The notes beneath the pieces are model-generated. The model made no database searches, was not told the DNA's origin, and was given only the letters and a program-made list of their open reading frames with translations. From contig BFEA01000036.1 in the NCBI GenBank assembly GCA_003427395.1, forward strand, positions 374,620 to 404,899: a DNA stretch of 30,280 nt. Direction: 5' to 3'. The DNA is from Chara braunii. Taxonomy: Eukaryota; Streptophyta; Charophyceae; Charales; Characeae. Below are positions 1-9,357 of the stretch, piece by piece. The translations under genes were made by a program, and so were the position numbers. Positions within the stretch are counted from its first letter, which is position 1; each line of letters opens with the position of its first letter.

Positions 1-84
<84 letters not shown>
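1..84. repeat. (GA)n microsatellite at the window edge
   Basis: Uninterrupted GA dinucleotides fill the first ~82 bases and then break into GAAAGAGAGAAAG. The repeat runs off the window, so its full length is unknown. A second long GA tract lies at 5325-5394 and a short one near 30137. Confidence 0.97.
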
Positions 85-92
<8 letters not shown>

Positions 93-713
93 GGGCGCAG
101 TTGTGTGGGTGTGGGATAAGGTTCTTTTTGTTGTTCCTTTCATTTCCTCTGTTCATCTGTATAATTTTGGGATCCGGATATGGTCGATCTTATCGTGACC
201 TTCTTTTTTTTACTTCTCTTGTAAATCGTCTCGGATTTTCCTTGTCGTTACTTCTTATGCATGCATGGAATGAATGTGAAGTCCCTTTTGTCAGCGATCT
301 TTTCGGATTTCCAATCTATTTTGCGATGCCTGTTTCGTCTCTGTCCACTATTCGCTTGCGTGAGCTGTACGCTCAGATCCAATTGAAAAGTCGTTAACCT
401 TCGATCACCCAGAGTGTTGCGAGGAGCTGATTGTTCTATCCCCTCTTTCCTCCTTCCGTCACATGTATGGCATGTAATGATCGGATCACATCCAATGTAT
501 CAGAGGTAGGATATCTGCATGCATGGTTGATGCGATCGACCCCCAGAACCCATCCACTGTTTCTCACTTACATGCGGCGCGCGTACGACCGCGATCTCGA
601 GGAAACTAAGTCGCTACGTACGCACTCATCTGCGTAAGTCAGCCTAAAACTTCGCACTAGGATGCAGGAGACCGAGCTTTCTAAACAGATATGGCTGCAG
701 AATTTCCTCTTGG
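85..713. other. No supported gene
   Basis: T-rich sequence after the GA tract. One 98-codon frame (101-397, +) begins with a hydrophobic stretch at about residues 8-24, but its T-rich low-complexity make-up explains this and no family is recognised. A second 68-codon frame (431-637, +) is equally uninformative. No repeat, RNA gene or splice pattern could be supported here. Confidence 0.5.
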
Positions 714-1178
714 ATGTCGGATCGTGAGAGCCTGAGGGACTTGGAATACCGCGAATACTGGGAAAATGAACAACTCAGACAACGGGGAAATTTGAGAAAT
801 CTGGAATTCCCCTGCCTAACTGAAAACGATCGATTATGCGCGAGGGATTTTCATTGTGCCATAACTAGCGATCCCAGGGGCCCCGATTACCCGGAAACTT
901 ATAACACGCAATATTTCATATCCCCCGGCTTCGTTGTTATTACTACCAGTTTCCCTCCCTTCCATCTCCACCTCCCATATCACCAACTCACAGTGGTACC
1001 GTGGAATTCCATAGCTCGCTATTGGCCCAGCCCGCCGTGCGAGGGTTGTCGGCATCACCGGGCGCACCGAGCTTCGGGAACTACCCGACAAACTCGAACC
1101 GAAGCTGAGCAGCGATTGCAAAGCCTCCGCTTACGGCCCGCCTCGGTGGAATCCGAAGCTTGTTACGAGCGGCGCTGA
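714..1178 (+). CDS. Hypothetical frame of 154 codons, repeat-related
   Basis: An open frame of 154 codons with no family I recognise. The N-terminal third is charged (many D, E, R) and the C-terminal third is Arg-rich. Residues ~60-105 end in the pattern LPYxxLTVxPW...W, and the same pattern occurs on the minus strand at 4903-5048, where the alignment runs over about 43 residues with conserved Tyr-Asn at the start and Trp at the end. That pairing suggests an old coding repeat rather than a chance frame. It ends just before the DUF659-like relic at 1186. The ATG at 714 is the first in frame; a real start could lie elsewhere. Product and expression are unknown. Confidence 0.3.
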   Translation: MSDRESLRDLEYREYWENEQLRQRGNLRNLEFPCLTENDRLCARDFHCAITSDPRGPDYPETYNTQYFISPGFVVITTSFPPFHLHLPYHQLTVVPWNSIARYWPSPPCEGCRHHRAHRASGTTRQTRTEAEQRLQSLRLRPASVESEACYERR

Positions 1179-1185
1179 CAACTAG

Positions 1186-1446
1186 CTGAACCGCGCGACC
1201 AACCCCGAAGACGAAATCAGAGACGATGGTTATGTCCTGGGTTTTAAGCTGACAAAATTCGAGTTCGTTGTTAGGGGCAACTTTGTCCAGAATGCAAGAA
1301 TGTTTAGATCTGTCGATGCTGTGATTACGGAAGAGTACCCCGGAACCTTTAGTCGGAGATGCACTGCGCATGCCATCTGCCTTATGCTACATGACATCTG
1401 CGGCACGAACAAACCACGAGAGGTGGACCGCCTTCAGCCTTTTTAG
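1186..1446 (+). pseudogene. DUF659/hAT-type transposase fragment
   Basis: Frame of 86 codons with no ATG at its start, closed by TAG at 1444. The middle reads EEYPGTFSRRCTAHAICLML, followed by HDICG. This matches the DUF659 pattern of plant hAT-like transposases, in which an acidic-aromatic-Pro motif precedes a C-x-A-H segment and a Leu/Met-rich helix ending in D-I. In such proteins this lies in the RNase H-like catalytic fold. The segment just upstream (FVVRGNFVQNARMF) sits where the family usually has a T/S-D-N-A motif, but the Asp is not visible. Only about a tenth of a normal transposase remains. A foldback with a CAGGGCC-like end lies 200 bp downstream and could belong to the same transposon class. 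Identification rests on motif memory only. Confidence 0.45.
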
Positions 1447-1652
1447 GATTTGCACATACCCCTTTGCGCTTTTCCCCCCGAAACTTGTCACAAGAGATCT
1501 CAGTTTCGACCTGGGACTCCACCCTCACTTTCCTAAAATCCTTGGCACACCCCGTTTTGTGCACTTCTGGGCCCCCATCCCACTCCGATCAGGAAATCGC
1601 GCTGGGCGTGAGGTTGGGCGTCACAGCATCCTGTGGTACTCTGTGAGCATAT

Positions 1653-1801
1653 CACGGCCCGTTCCCCACTCAAGGAGTTTTAGTTCTGGTTTCAAGTATA
1701 CATGGGTCCCTGTCGTCCGATCTTTAAATCGGCCACAGTTTGACCATGTTGAAAAGTACACGAAACCAGAACTAAACCTCCGTAAGTGGGGCATGGCCCT
1801 G
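1653..1801. repeat. Foldback (MITE-like) element, ~40-bp arms
   Basis: The arm at 1653-1693 and the reverse complement of 1762-1801 match over about 40 bp. The core TTTAGTTCTGGTTTC is identical and flanking bases differ at a few sites. The loop is about 70 bp. The outer right end, read inward, is CAGGGCCATGCCCCAC and the left is CACGGCCCGTTCCCCAC. Such ends resemble hAT terminal repeats, but I see no 8-bp target duplication. Confidence 0.7.
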
Positions 1802-2775
1802 GGTTGCAAAATTTAATATGATAACTGAGACCTATTCCATTTCTGGCAACTGAGCAGGAGGCATCTTCTTCGGAATTCTAAGCCCCACAGATTGTTCCAG
1901 ACATGTCTGTGCATCCTACTCAAGTTTTAACCCGCATTGAGGATCTTCAATAATTTAAAAACAGAAGCAGCAAAAGCAAGTCACACCCCTTGAGGGGGGG
2001 GCTCTTACAACCCTCTCTCGTGAGTTGAGGCAAAGAAAAGAAGAGAAAAAAGAAGCCATGCCTCCTGTTGCGAAACAGATATGAAAGGAAATGAAACCAC
2101 GCTGCATGATTGTGGCGGAAGAGAGTACGAAATGGAATGTTCCTCTCTGAAGACTCCAGGTGTCAGGCCCCACCACACTACAGTGATGGGAGACGGCCTC
2201 TTTCCCCCCAGCACAACACCCAGTCATTATAGCTGTATTTAGTGTGATTTTCAGAGCAATTACAAACCCAACGATGGGGCTATGTACCTCTGGCTTTTCG
2301 GGGACCACATTTATCCACTCCACCCTATCACTAATCTAGCCCAGTGGAAAGGGGAAGCCAGGCTTAGGGGATTCTCACACTAGGACCTTTTCGACTCAGC
2401 TCTGGTCATGATTGCCTTCAGGTGCATCCATGCCACGCTGTAATTGCGTTCAGTTACATTTAAAAAGTGCAAGTGTGAGTATGCCCCTAGGCAGCTTGGA
2501 ATCTTTCCTCGAGGAGCAGGCACAAAAAGCACAAGTTCAGAAACCTTCAGACCTTGTCACAGCTCAAAATTTCAATCCCACTCCTAGCCCAGAATCTGCT
2601 CTAGGGCATGTATGCTCCCAGCCCAATACTTCAGAATCAGGTATTGGACCTGAGTAGGAGAAGCTGGGTGATGGTTCTAGTCCGGGTAGAACTGTGAGGT
2701 TCCTAGCCTCTGCAATCATATGGCTTTCCAAGAAACAGAAAAGAAAGGACCTGAGTAAGGATACCACTTAAACCA
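1802..2775. other. No supported gene
   Basis: Unique-looking intergenic sequence. It holds short frames on both strands (81 codons at 2412-2657 +, and 122 codons at 1955-2323 -) without recognisable motifs. A G-run follows CCCCTTGAGG near 1985. Nothing else could be supported. Confidence 0.5.
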
Positions 2776-3220
2776 CCATTGGGATATGCAGGGATGAGTA
2801 CGGGATCACGCAGTCCTCTGCTTCGATCTCCGGGCCTTTCATCATTGCCAAGACTCAAGCCAGAGGAATTGGCTCCTGCAGTTCTGTCAGTTTATCCTGT
2901 AGTTTTTGTGTGTTTAAACCACCAGTACTTTGCCCAGCTATCGGCCGCCGAAAAAAACAGAGTAGAAACATTTCTAGTCGGATGAATTTGGGCACTCCTG
3001 TAGTGGCCCGTACATTTCCTAAAATTGTGGCCTGTTTATGGGCACGACTTTAGGAAGTCCTGGTGATTAAAACACCAGTACTTGGCCCAGCTATCCGCCG
3101 TGGAAAAAAATAGAGTAGAAACGTTTCTAGTTGGATGAATTTGGACGCTCTTGTAGTGGCCCGTACGTTTCCTAAAATCGCGTAGCGTTAACCCATACTC
3201 ATCCCTGCATATCCCAATGG
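2776..3220. mobile_element. Foldback element with 29-bp terminal inverted repeats
   Basis: The left end (2776-2804) and right end (3192-3220) are reverse complements over 29 bp with one mismatch; the shared core begins CCATTGGGATATGCAGGG. Weak pairing (CCACTT/AAGTGG) continues outside both ends. Inside are two direct repeats of about 120 bp, offset by 153 bp (about 2915-3030 and 3068-3183), sharing CACCAGTACTT, CCCAGCTAT, AGTAGAAAC and TAGTGGCCCGTAC. No coding capacity and no clear target duplication. The element abuts the LINE fragment that starts at about 3221. It is best read as a non-autonomous DNA transposon (MITE). Confidence 0.75.
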
Positions 3221-3720
3221 CGATCTACCAAGTGGGGGACATCTCAGACACACAGGCGGCTCCGAAGGCATATGAACCGGCGCTTCCTGGGTCGAAATTT
3301 CCTTTTTTCTTTTTTTTTTTGAGAAAACAACCCGAGCGGATGCTAGGAGTGCCGAAATTTCCTAAACTAACCCAGAATGAAGACCTGGACCAGCACTGCA
3401 GGTGGGCTGAACTGCTAAGGATCAGAGTGGTAGGAGATGAAGAGAATGGGCACTGGCTATACCAACCCTCGACACCTATCTGCTTCCTCCGATTTGACCC
3501 GGCCGAATGGCAATGGGGAGGGAAAAAAACACTACCTGTCTGGCGATACACAGTCAAAGACGGCAACAGAGCGACCCACGCAAGAACACCGATGAACGAC
3601 CCACTCAAGCAGCACTGGCTCAGGGACTCACAATTCAGAGCCAGACAGATACCAACTTCGCCCTGGAGCAAAATAGCAAAACAAATAATGGCAGACGCGG
3701 CATGTTTTGAAACCCTAAAG
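3221..3720 (+). pseudogene. LINE ORF2 fragment, RT to zf-RVT linker (copy 3)
   Basis: Read in the plus frame, this contains AYEPALPG, then LRIRVVGDEENGHWL, then FDPAEW, then WLRDSQFRA. The same landmarks occur in copy 4 (AYSPALPG, LIRVRVVGDQNDG, FDPAEW at about 25190-25370) and in more distant form in the main LINE (SRIRVV and LDPVEW at about 21860-21950). The segment lies between the RT domain and the C-terminal zinc knuckle and is variable in length. Here it is interrupted at 3304-3352 by a small retroposed insert. After about 3720 the homology fades and unrelated sequence follows, although the plus frame stays open to 4008. It is a truncated non-functional relic. Confidence 0.65.
3293..3363 (-). 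mobile_element. 5'-truncated poly(A) module insertion with 11-bp TSD
   Basis: CGAAATTTCCT occurs at 3293-3303 and again at 3353-3363. Between them lie 49 bp which, on the minus strand, read as a GC-rich tail (GCACTCCTAGCATCCGCTCG) followed by an A-rich tract. This matches the 3' end of the poly(A) module at 26816-26950 (GCACCCCTAGCATTACCTCG) and at 23400-23541. A perfect target-site duplication, poly(A) and loss of the 5' part are the marks of target-primed reverse transcription. The insertion interrupts the LINE fragment, so it is younger than that copy. Confidence 0.85.
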
Positions 3721-3825
3721 GCAAAAAAAACTCGTGCCGGCAAAGAAACCACGGGCCAACTCGAAACGAGCGATTTCGGTCCAAAAGTATCCGTCGGGCA
3801 TTTTCTTTTTTTTTTGCTTTCTCCT

Positions 3826-3918
3826 CTGACACCACGGCCGACCCCTGTAAATATGACACCCGGTCTGACACCACGGCCGACCCCTGTAAATATGACACCT
3901 GGTCTGACACCACGGCAG
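3826..3918. repeat. 39-bp tandem repeat, ~2.4 copies
   Basis: Units start with CTGACACCACGG at 3826, 3865 and 3904. The first two are nearly identical (one C/T change) and the third decays after 15 bp. Since 39 is a multiple of three, the open frame is preserved and reads a 13-residue repeat (LTPRPTPVNMTPG). Confidence 0.9.
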
Positions 3919-4902
3919 TCGGTACTTCCATCGCCTTTTCGAACTCGGTGCGGTTTTCTTTGCCGACGCGTGTTTTTTTCGCCCATTCGATACTCAAAGA
4001 TGACATGAACGTACTTACCTCTAGCAAAAATCATGCTGACCTCGTTGCGTGCACTGCAGTGGCAAGGAAACAAGACAGGAACGCAGAAAAGAGAGGCCCC
4101 TGACAAGGATGCTGAAGCTGATCTCCGCGGCGGACTCGGAAGGAGAACCTCTGAACAAGACAAAGATAGCCACCACAAAACAGCAAAGGAGAAATGCAGG
4201 ACGACACATGGAAGCAGAGGCAGATGATAGAGTTGGGCATAGGGCAGCAGCTCCATTTTTCCTTTAAATTTGCTTACCCATCCCATATTACGCCCTTAAC
4301 CCCATGTACACTAGAACCTACTCAGCGCTCTTGTGCAGGTAGCTTGTGATGCGCAACCTCACGCCCCGCGCAGCGTTCCGTACTTCGGACGCCGATCAGA
4401 GTTAGTAGGGGTGTGGCCATGGGGTTTGAGTCATCTGGAGAAAACGGGGGACTCTTGCTTTGACCCGAGGTGTGTGGGCGAGGATTCGGGCTCTCGCCGA
4501 TGGCGGATGATGGGAGGACGGTGTCCTACGACCCAAATGTCATCCTTTTTTTTTTCGGAAAAAGAGAAAGTAACCGACGAGAGGAGAGGAGATGAAAGAC
4601 GAAGCGGACGGGGGTGGAAATCCTTTCCCCGAGGCACAGGGTTCACGCAGGCCTTGGGGGTGGAGGCCCCGAAAACAGGTTCAGGCTTCGCTGTCGGACT
4701 CGTCTAGTGCATGCGGACGGCGCGACACGGGCTCACCCAGGGTCGGACAGGTTGACGGAACCCAGGTTCGAAAATGGGCAGGGCGCGCGCCCGCGTTACG
4801 GGAAAGTTCGGGGAATTGGGTAGCCCTTTCGTACCCCAGGACCAACTGTCGCCACGAGCACGAGTCTCCCTCGTGACACCGGTGACAGTTAAACCGCAAT
4901 CA
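3919..4902. other. No supported gene
   Basis: Contains several frames of 60-124 codons without recognisable motifs, and a T-run at 4545-4556 followed by an A-rich stretch. CTGCAGTGGCAAG near 4055 resembles the start of the LINE C-terminal region (LQWQ) in other copies, but nothing after it aligns. GC-rich sequence fills 4340-4900. Confidence 0.4.
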
Positions 4903-5259
4903 CCAGGTGGCGTGCACGGCGGACCAAGGCAACACCGTGAGGTCGGTGTATGGTAAAATTAAAGGTGGGGAGGCAAATCGCTCAATCAGCGCAACCCCAC
5001 TCCCGCCTATATGGCATGTCGGGGTTGGGTTATAAACATGGATTGGCTCAGTGCGCCGCAGCAGGCTCCGCACGTCCGGATCACAGTAGATGCCATCGTC
5101 GTCTGCGATCGGGAAGGGCGGAAGCACGCGGTGACGCTCTGAGGCTAGGTACGAGCTCGAGCGACGGCCCGCGCTTCCGTCCGACGAGACGAAACCTGAC
5201 TGCATGCAAAGATCAGCGGATGCCGTTGAAAAAGGATGCGCCCAACTTTCTTTGTCCAT
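4900..5259 (-). CDS. Hypothetical frame of 119 codons, paralogue of the 714-1178 frame
   Basis: Open minus-strand frame of 119 codons. Its last ~43 residues, from YNPTPT to the final Trp, align with the plus-strand frame at about 898-1025. Shared positions include Tyr-Asn at the start, LPY, LTV, PW and a Trp seven residues after that PW. The N-terminal ~75 residues do not align convincingly. I do not recognise the domain. The two copies are about 4 kb apart and inverted. They could be remnants of an unidentified element or of a duplicated gene. The start at 5259 is only the first in-frame ATG. Confidence 0.3.
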   Translation of the reverse strand: MDKESWAHPFSTASADLCMQSGFVSSDGSAGRRSSSYLASERHRVLPPFPIADDDGIYCDPDVRSLLRRTEPIHVYNPTPTCHIGGSGVALIERFASPPLILPYTDLTVLPWSAVHATW

Positions 5260-5321
5260 CTCATCTCTGTATCATCAACCTCAACGCGGTGTCGGGCCGC
5301 GGTCTTCGTTGGAATCCCCGC

Positions 5322-5324
<3 letters not shown>

Positions 5325-5394
<70 letters not shown>
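5325..5394. repeat. (GA)35 microsatellite
   Basis: Seventy bases of perfect GA dinucleotide followed by CGACGACGA. It creates Glu-Arg or Leu-Ser polymers in all open frames that cross it, so those frames carry no coding evidence. Confidence 0.98.
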
Positions 5395-5395
<1 letters not shown>

Positions 5396-5642
5396 GACGA
5401 CGAAAGGAGGTTGGCGCGTATCACACACACTCGCGCAAATAATCAAAAAGAAAGGGAGACGGGAAGGACCAATGCATTGATGCCCTCATGCAAGCAATCG
5501 ACACTCGATACCTTGATGCTTCCGCTCGTCAAGCCCAGAGGCGCATACACACACGCATACCCATAGAGTCTTCAATGAACCACGCAACATCCATAGACTT
5601 TCGTACCCGACATGCACAACAAATTACCCAACCTTTGGAATC

Positions 5643-6215
5643 ATGCACACATCACACGGGGACAAAGCAGCAATGGAGAAGATAACTTCATCTTCAAAAT
5701 ACAGAATTCTCTCAATTGGCCGATCCGGGCCCAGTCCCCAATCCATCAAAACCACCAACAACCATAGCCACAAGACCCTGCCGTTGTCGGCGTTTGATCC
5801 CCACCACCGCTCAGTCCCTCCGACTGCCTTACCCCCAAGTCTACCGCTAAGTCCGCCACCCGCCGTCACTCCGCCCACCATGGGGCGCGTCGAGTCTTTC
5901 CGGCGCCGTGGGCTTCACGCATAGCTTGCGCAACTTGCAGCCGAGATCAAAAAGAGTGAGAGGAAGGGATTGCAAGAATTTATAGCGCGGAAGGCGGCGG
6001 AGAGGCTGCATGAAGCGCGTGGTGAGGATGGTCAGGACAGAAGAAGGGCAGACGTTCCAGAAGGGTCGAAGGAGGCGAATCCAATGCTCTGTGTGATTGG
6101 GGTGGTCATCCAAGTGTGGTGCGCTTCCCGCGGCCACCACATTGCCCCGACCATCCCAATCAGACAGCCAATTGTTCACAAGGAAAGGAGAAGGGGGGGA
6201 TCCGACCTCGCTTAG
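5643..6215 (+). pseudogene. Hypothetical frame with one internal TAG
   Basis: A plus-strand frame is open for ~190 codons apart from a single TAG at 5922. Before the stop it is Pro/Ser-rich (PPSLPLSPPPAVTPP). After it comes a charged helix-like stretch (LAQLAAEIKKSERKGLQEF, then IARKAAERL). The helix-like composition on both sides of the stop suggests a decayed gene or gag-like segment, but I recognise no family. A 174-codon frame lies directly antisense (5847-6371) in the same codon register and is probably its mirror. Evidence for either strand being real is weak. Confidence 0.25.
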
Positions 6216-7310
6216 AGGGAAGACGAGGAGACATGCAGGAGGGAGATGCCCAGCAAGAAGGGAAGATGGCTTGGGGATGCAGAGCGGGGGAACAGGTTTA
6301 CGCGGCGCACAAAAATTCAAAAGCCGCCGCGCACCCAAAAATTCAAAATTCCTAACCCTGCTAAGTCCCAACTGTTTCTTGCATTTCTTGGCACGACCGC
6401 TAATCGGCCACTCCCTTTAAACAAAAAGGAAAAGGACAAAGAAGAAGGAAAATGAAACACCGCTTTCCCCCATTATCTTGAATCTATACTTCGGGGTTCT
6501 ACGTGGGATTTTCCCTTAGGGGTACGGGAAATCGCCGAGTGCGGATCCTTGCCTGGATTGCCTTTGAGGTTAAACTAACGTCCTAGTTCCATAGGCCGAA
6601 CAAACAAACTGCCAAATAGTCTTGGCTTTAAGCCAGGATAGCTAGAGAACAATCCTCAAAGGTGTAGTGGATCGCAAGAGCCATAAACACGCTATCCGCA
6701 AAAGCAGCGGATCTGAAAGATGCTGACATGGCAGCGGAGCGCTACAGGGAGCGCTCCGCTGCCCCGCGTTTGGACGCGACGGCGGGCCTCGCGGTGAGGG
6801 CAGGAAGGAAGAGCCGTTGGGGCGCTTCAACGGCAAGATTGACGCGAGGAGGAGGTGGGAGTGGGATCATGGGGCATGGAGGAGCGTGTCTGGATGTCTT
6901 TGGGCAGCGCATCTTATGTTAAGGTCTTGGTGGAGAGGAATACTGGGGCAGGGAGAAAGGGGAGGTAGGCAGGGTTCCATTGGTTGGAAGGAGAGTGCTA
7001 CAAGGAAGAAGGGGGGAGGAGAAATGTGGGAGAAAAGTTTCGTATAGATGGGTAACGTCTGCAACGAGGACACCCCCTCATCTCTTTGGGCTACCTGCAA
7101 GGGGCAGTTGGCGGGCTCAACGGTTTAGTCTCGCGATGTGGTTTGGTATGCTATGATGGCAATCCTAGCTGCGGTCATGTTATCATCATCGTTCGGTCTA
7201 TTTGGTTGGTTGAATGGTTGTCGATCACAGGCGGCCGGGTTGCTTGAGAGCCGATGATGCGAGGAGGTGAGGTTTGGAGAGAGGGGGGGTGCATTTAGGG
7301 ACGTCAAGGG
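6216..7310. other. No supported gene
   Basis: Contains a near-palindrome at about 6734-6763, where AGCGGAGCGCT is mirrored by AGCGCTCCGCT. Purine-rich sequence runs from 6840 to 7040. Frames are short and without motifs. The stretch ends with CAAGGGTAAGTTGGG at about 7306-7320, a good match to a plant 5' splice site. Confidence 0.4.
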
Positions 7311-7960
7311 TAAGTTGGGTTTTCCTCTTCATTTTGACCTTGATGAGATCTTTAACAAGGAAATTCTTAGATAGATTTTGTTTGTTTTGATACCTGTTTT
7401 CTAACCCTAAAGTTTAGTATAAACAATAATTCTGATTATTCCTGACTTGTTTTGGCTGCTTAATTCTGATTTTTTCAATTTGGTTGTTTCATGATGTTTT
7501 GTTTGATTTTGCATTACCTGTTCGGTTTTTCTATGTCGTTATTCTTGACGTACATCAAATAATGACGATCCAATAATTAATCTACCAGTTTATTCTCTCT
7601 ATGTTGTATTCCTAGTTGTTCATACAAAAAAATTTTGTTTAGCATCTTCCTGACGAATGGTCTGAGCGATTTCCTGAATCTTGTATTCTAGAAATCAGAG
7701 TCGAAAGTCCGGTCGGACATCAGAATCGTTTTTCTATTGTGATTACCTATGTGGAGCTTCCATGGTAGAGGTTCGAAATCTGATTTGAACATCTTTTTTG
7801 AATATCTACTTCTAAATTCGTATTATCTCGTATCTCTTTTCTTAAATAGTATATCTTGTATAAATCTAATTCCCTTGTTTTGCAATTGAATTCCTACGTT
7901 TTCTTAATTTGACCTAATTCTACTTGTTAGATTATCGGTAGAATTCTGAACAGGGGGCTC
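7311..7960 (+). other. T-rich intron-like block
   Basis: About 650 bp of strongly T-rich DNA begins right after a GTAAGT match and ends near TTCTGAACAG at about 7954, after which composition becomes G-rich. T-rich content bounded by GT and AG is typical of a plant intron, for instance one in a 5' leader. No flanking coding exon could be identified, so this may also be simple AT-rich filler. Confidence 0.25.
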
Positions 7961-7981
7961 ATGAGATGGTCAAATGGAATA

Positions 7982-9045
7982 TCTTGTAGGGTCTGGGGTT
8001 TTCTTGTTTTGAAGAGGGGGGTGGAAGGCATCAAAGGATTCTTTGCAAGAATAGAGAGGGGGTAAAATAGGGTTGTTCAACGGGTACAGGCTAGGGGGAG
8101 CCCTTAACAGATGCGATTGGCGTTGGGTAGTTAGGCTGTCCAATGGGTACCGGCTATTGAGGGCGACCTTTAGCCCGATTGGCGTTGGGCAGTGTTGTTC
8201 ACTTCCTTGATGACAGAGACTGAAATTATTGTGGGGGCAAGGAATTTTAGGGTGATGATGGTGTCTGCCCCCTACTGAGATAAGCTATTCTCAGGGCTCC
8301 TTACGAGAACGGAGTTGGGAAGGTGAATAAGGTCCTTCCCTTCGATGATGGAGGCGGGATGTTTCAGGTCGTCTGTTCAGGGCTTGCTAGTTTCTTATTT
8401 TTGTTCTCTATTTTGTCAGAGGTTTGTCAGAGGTTTGTCAGAGGTTTGTCAGAGGTTTGTCAGAGGTTTGTTAAGTCGACAAAAATCGTCAGAAGTTGTT
8501 TTGTAACCAAGGTCGGGTAATGGCTCCGGCATCTCAATTTTCTCCCATAAAAAAAACTAATGGAGCATCTTGTGGGGCTTTTGGGGACCTGCTTTGAAGT
8601 AAGGGGCCAGGGACATCAAATGATTCTTTATAAGGACGGAGAGGGGGAGGAAATAGGGCTGCTCAATGGGTACTGGCTAGAGGGGTCTCTTATTAGATGC
8701 GATTGGCATCAGGTAGTTTAAGCTGGTTGATGGGTACGGGTTGATGAGAGTGAACTCTGACGCGATTGGCATTGGGTAGTGCCAGTTCAGCACCTCGACG
8801 ACGGAGACTGAGATTCTTGTGAGGGCGAAGAATGTCAGGGTGATGATGGTGGTCGACCCCCACGGAGAAGAGGTTCTCTAAAGTTCTTCACGATGATGGA
8901 GTTGGGAAGGACGAAGGTGATTGGAATGGAGGAAGTTGGTAGTAGATGCGATTGGCGCTGAAATTTCGGCGGGTACTGGCCACTGGCCACTAACTTCACC
9001 CGGATCAGTCTGTGTCTCTTCCCTTCGATGATGGAGGCAAAATTG
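7982..9045. repeat. Direct duplication (~590-bp spacing) with internal subrepeats
   Basis: Unit 1 (about 7982-8358) and unit 2 (about 8567-9045) share ordered landmarks: ATCTTGTRGGG, GAGAGGGGGNRRAAATAGGG, GGGTACNGGCTA, GAGACTGARATT, AGGGTGATGATGG, GGAGTTGGGAAGG and CCCTTCGATGATGGAGGC. Matching landmarks are offset by about 586 bp, and unit 2 carries ~100 extra bp near its end. Inside the units the motif GCGATTGGCGTTGGGTAGT or a variant occurs five times (about 8113, 8171, 8699, 8762 and 8946), in subrepeats of about 60-65 bp. No coding frame is preserved. Confidence 0.8.
8412..8472. repeat. 11-bp tandem repeat, five copies
   Basis: TTTGTCAGAGG is repeated five times without change and then ends as TTTGTTAAG. 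It lies in the spacer between the two ~590-bp units. The period is not a multiple of three, so the frame across it is not evidence for a protein. Confidence 0.97.
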
Positions 9046-9098
9046 TTCTGTGGGGCTTTTTCCAAAAAGAGGTTGAGTGAGATTAATAGATGGTTGGA

Positions 9099-9357
9099 TA
9101 TCAAGCGTCCTACTAGTGAGGGGGGCTAGCTTGTAGGATGGAAATAGGGTACAGTAGCAGTGGAGATGGTGGCTCTGCTGCAGTAAGTCTTGTCGGAGTA
9201 AGGTAAAGAGGATATGATGGGGGGGTCTCTGAGTTGTTTTCCAAATTTTGCCTATTTTGAAGCTTCTGTAGCGATTTTCTCAGTACATCAAATTCTTCTT
9301 AGCTCTGGGATCCAAAACTTTCAAAATTCTTTCAAAATTCTATGTCAACTTTCATAT
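9099..9357 (+). repeat. Dispersed repeat, copy A (inverted partner at 27714-27967)
   Basis: The stretch 9099-9215 matches the reverse complement of about 27845-27967 nearly base for base. Shared runs include CAGTAAGTCTTG, GAGATGGTGGCT, GAAATAGGG and AGCGTCCTACTAGTGA/CGCGTCCTGCTAGTGA. The match weakens after 9215. In both copies, however, a module with the variant GCTGGGCCCGGTTCCCAGC follows about 90-100 bp after a CTCTGTAG-like landmark. The module therefore appears to be part of the repeated unit. Confidence 0.75.

Noticed and set aside
101-397. Small membrane protein of 98 codons
   Set aside because: Hydrophobic start is explained by T-rich DNA; no supporting homology or context.
3225-4286. 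353-codon open frame on the minus strand, the longest in the window
   Set aside because: It runs antisense through the LINE fragment, a 39-bp tandem repeat and two poly(T) tracts. Its composition follows these and shows no domain.
4950-5480. 176-codon plus frame with a Glu-Arg polymer
   Set aside because: Openness is due to the (GA)n microsatellite.
5847-6371. 174-codon minus frame
   Set aside because: Lies in mirror register to the plus frame at 5643-6215 and shows no motif; probably its antisense shadow.
8412-8472. CRISPR-like short array
   Set aside because: Pure 11-bp tandem repeat without spacers, in eukaryotic DNA.
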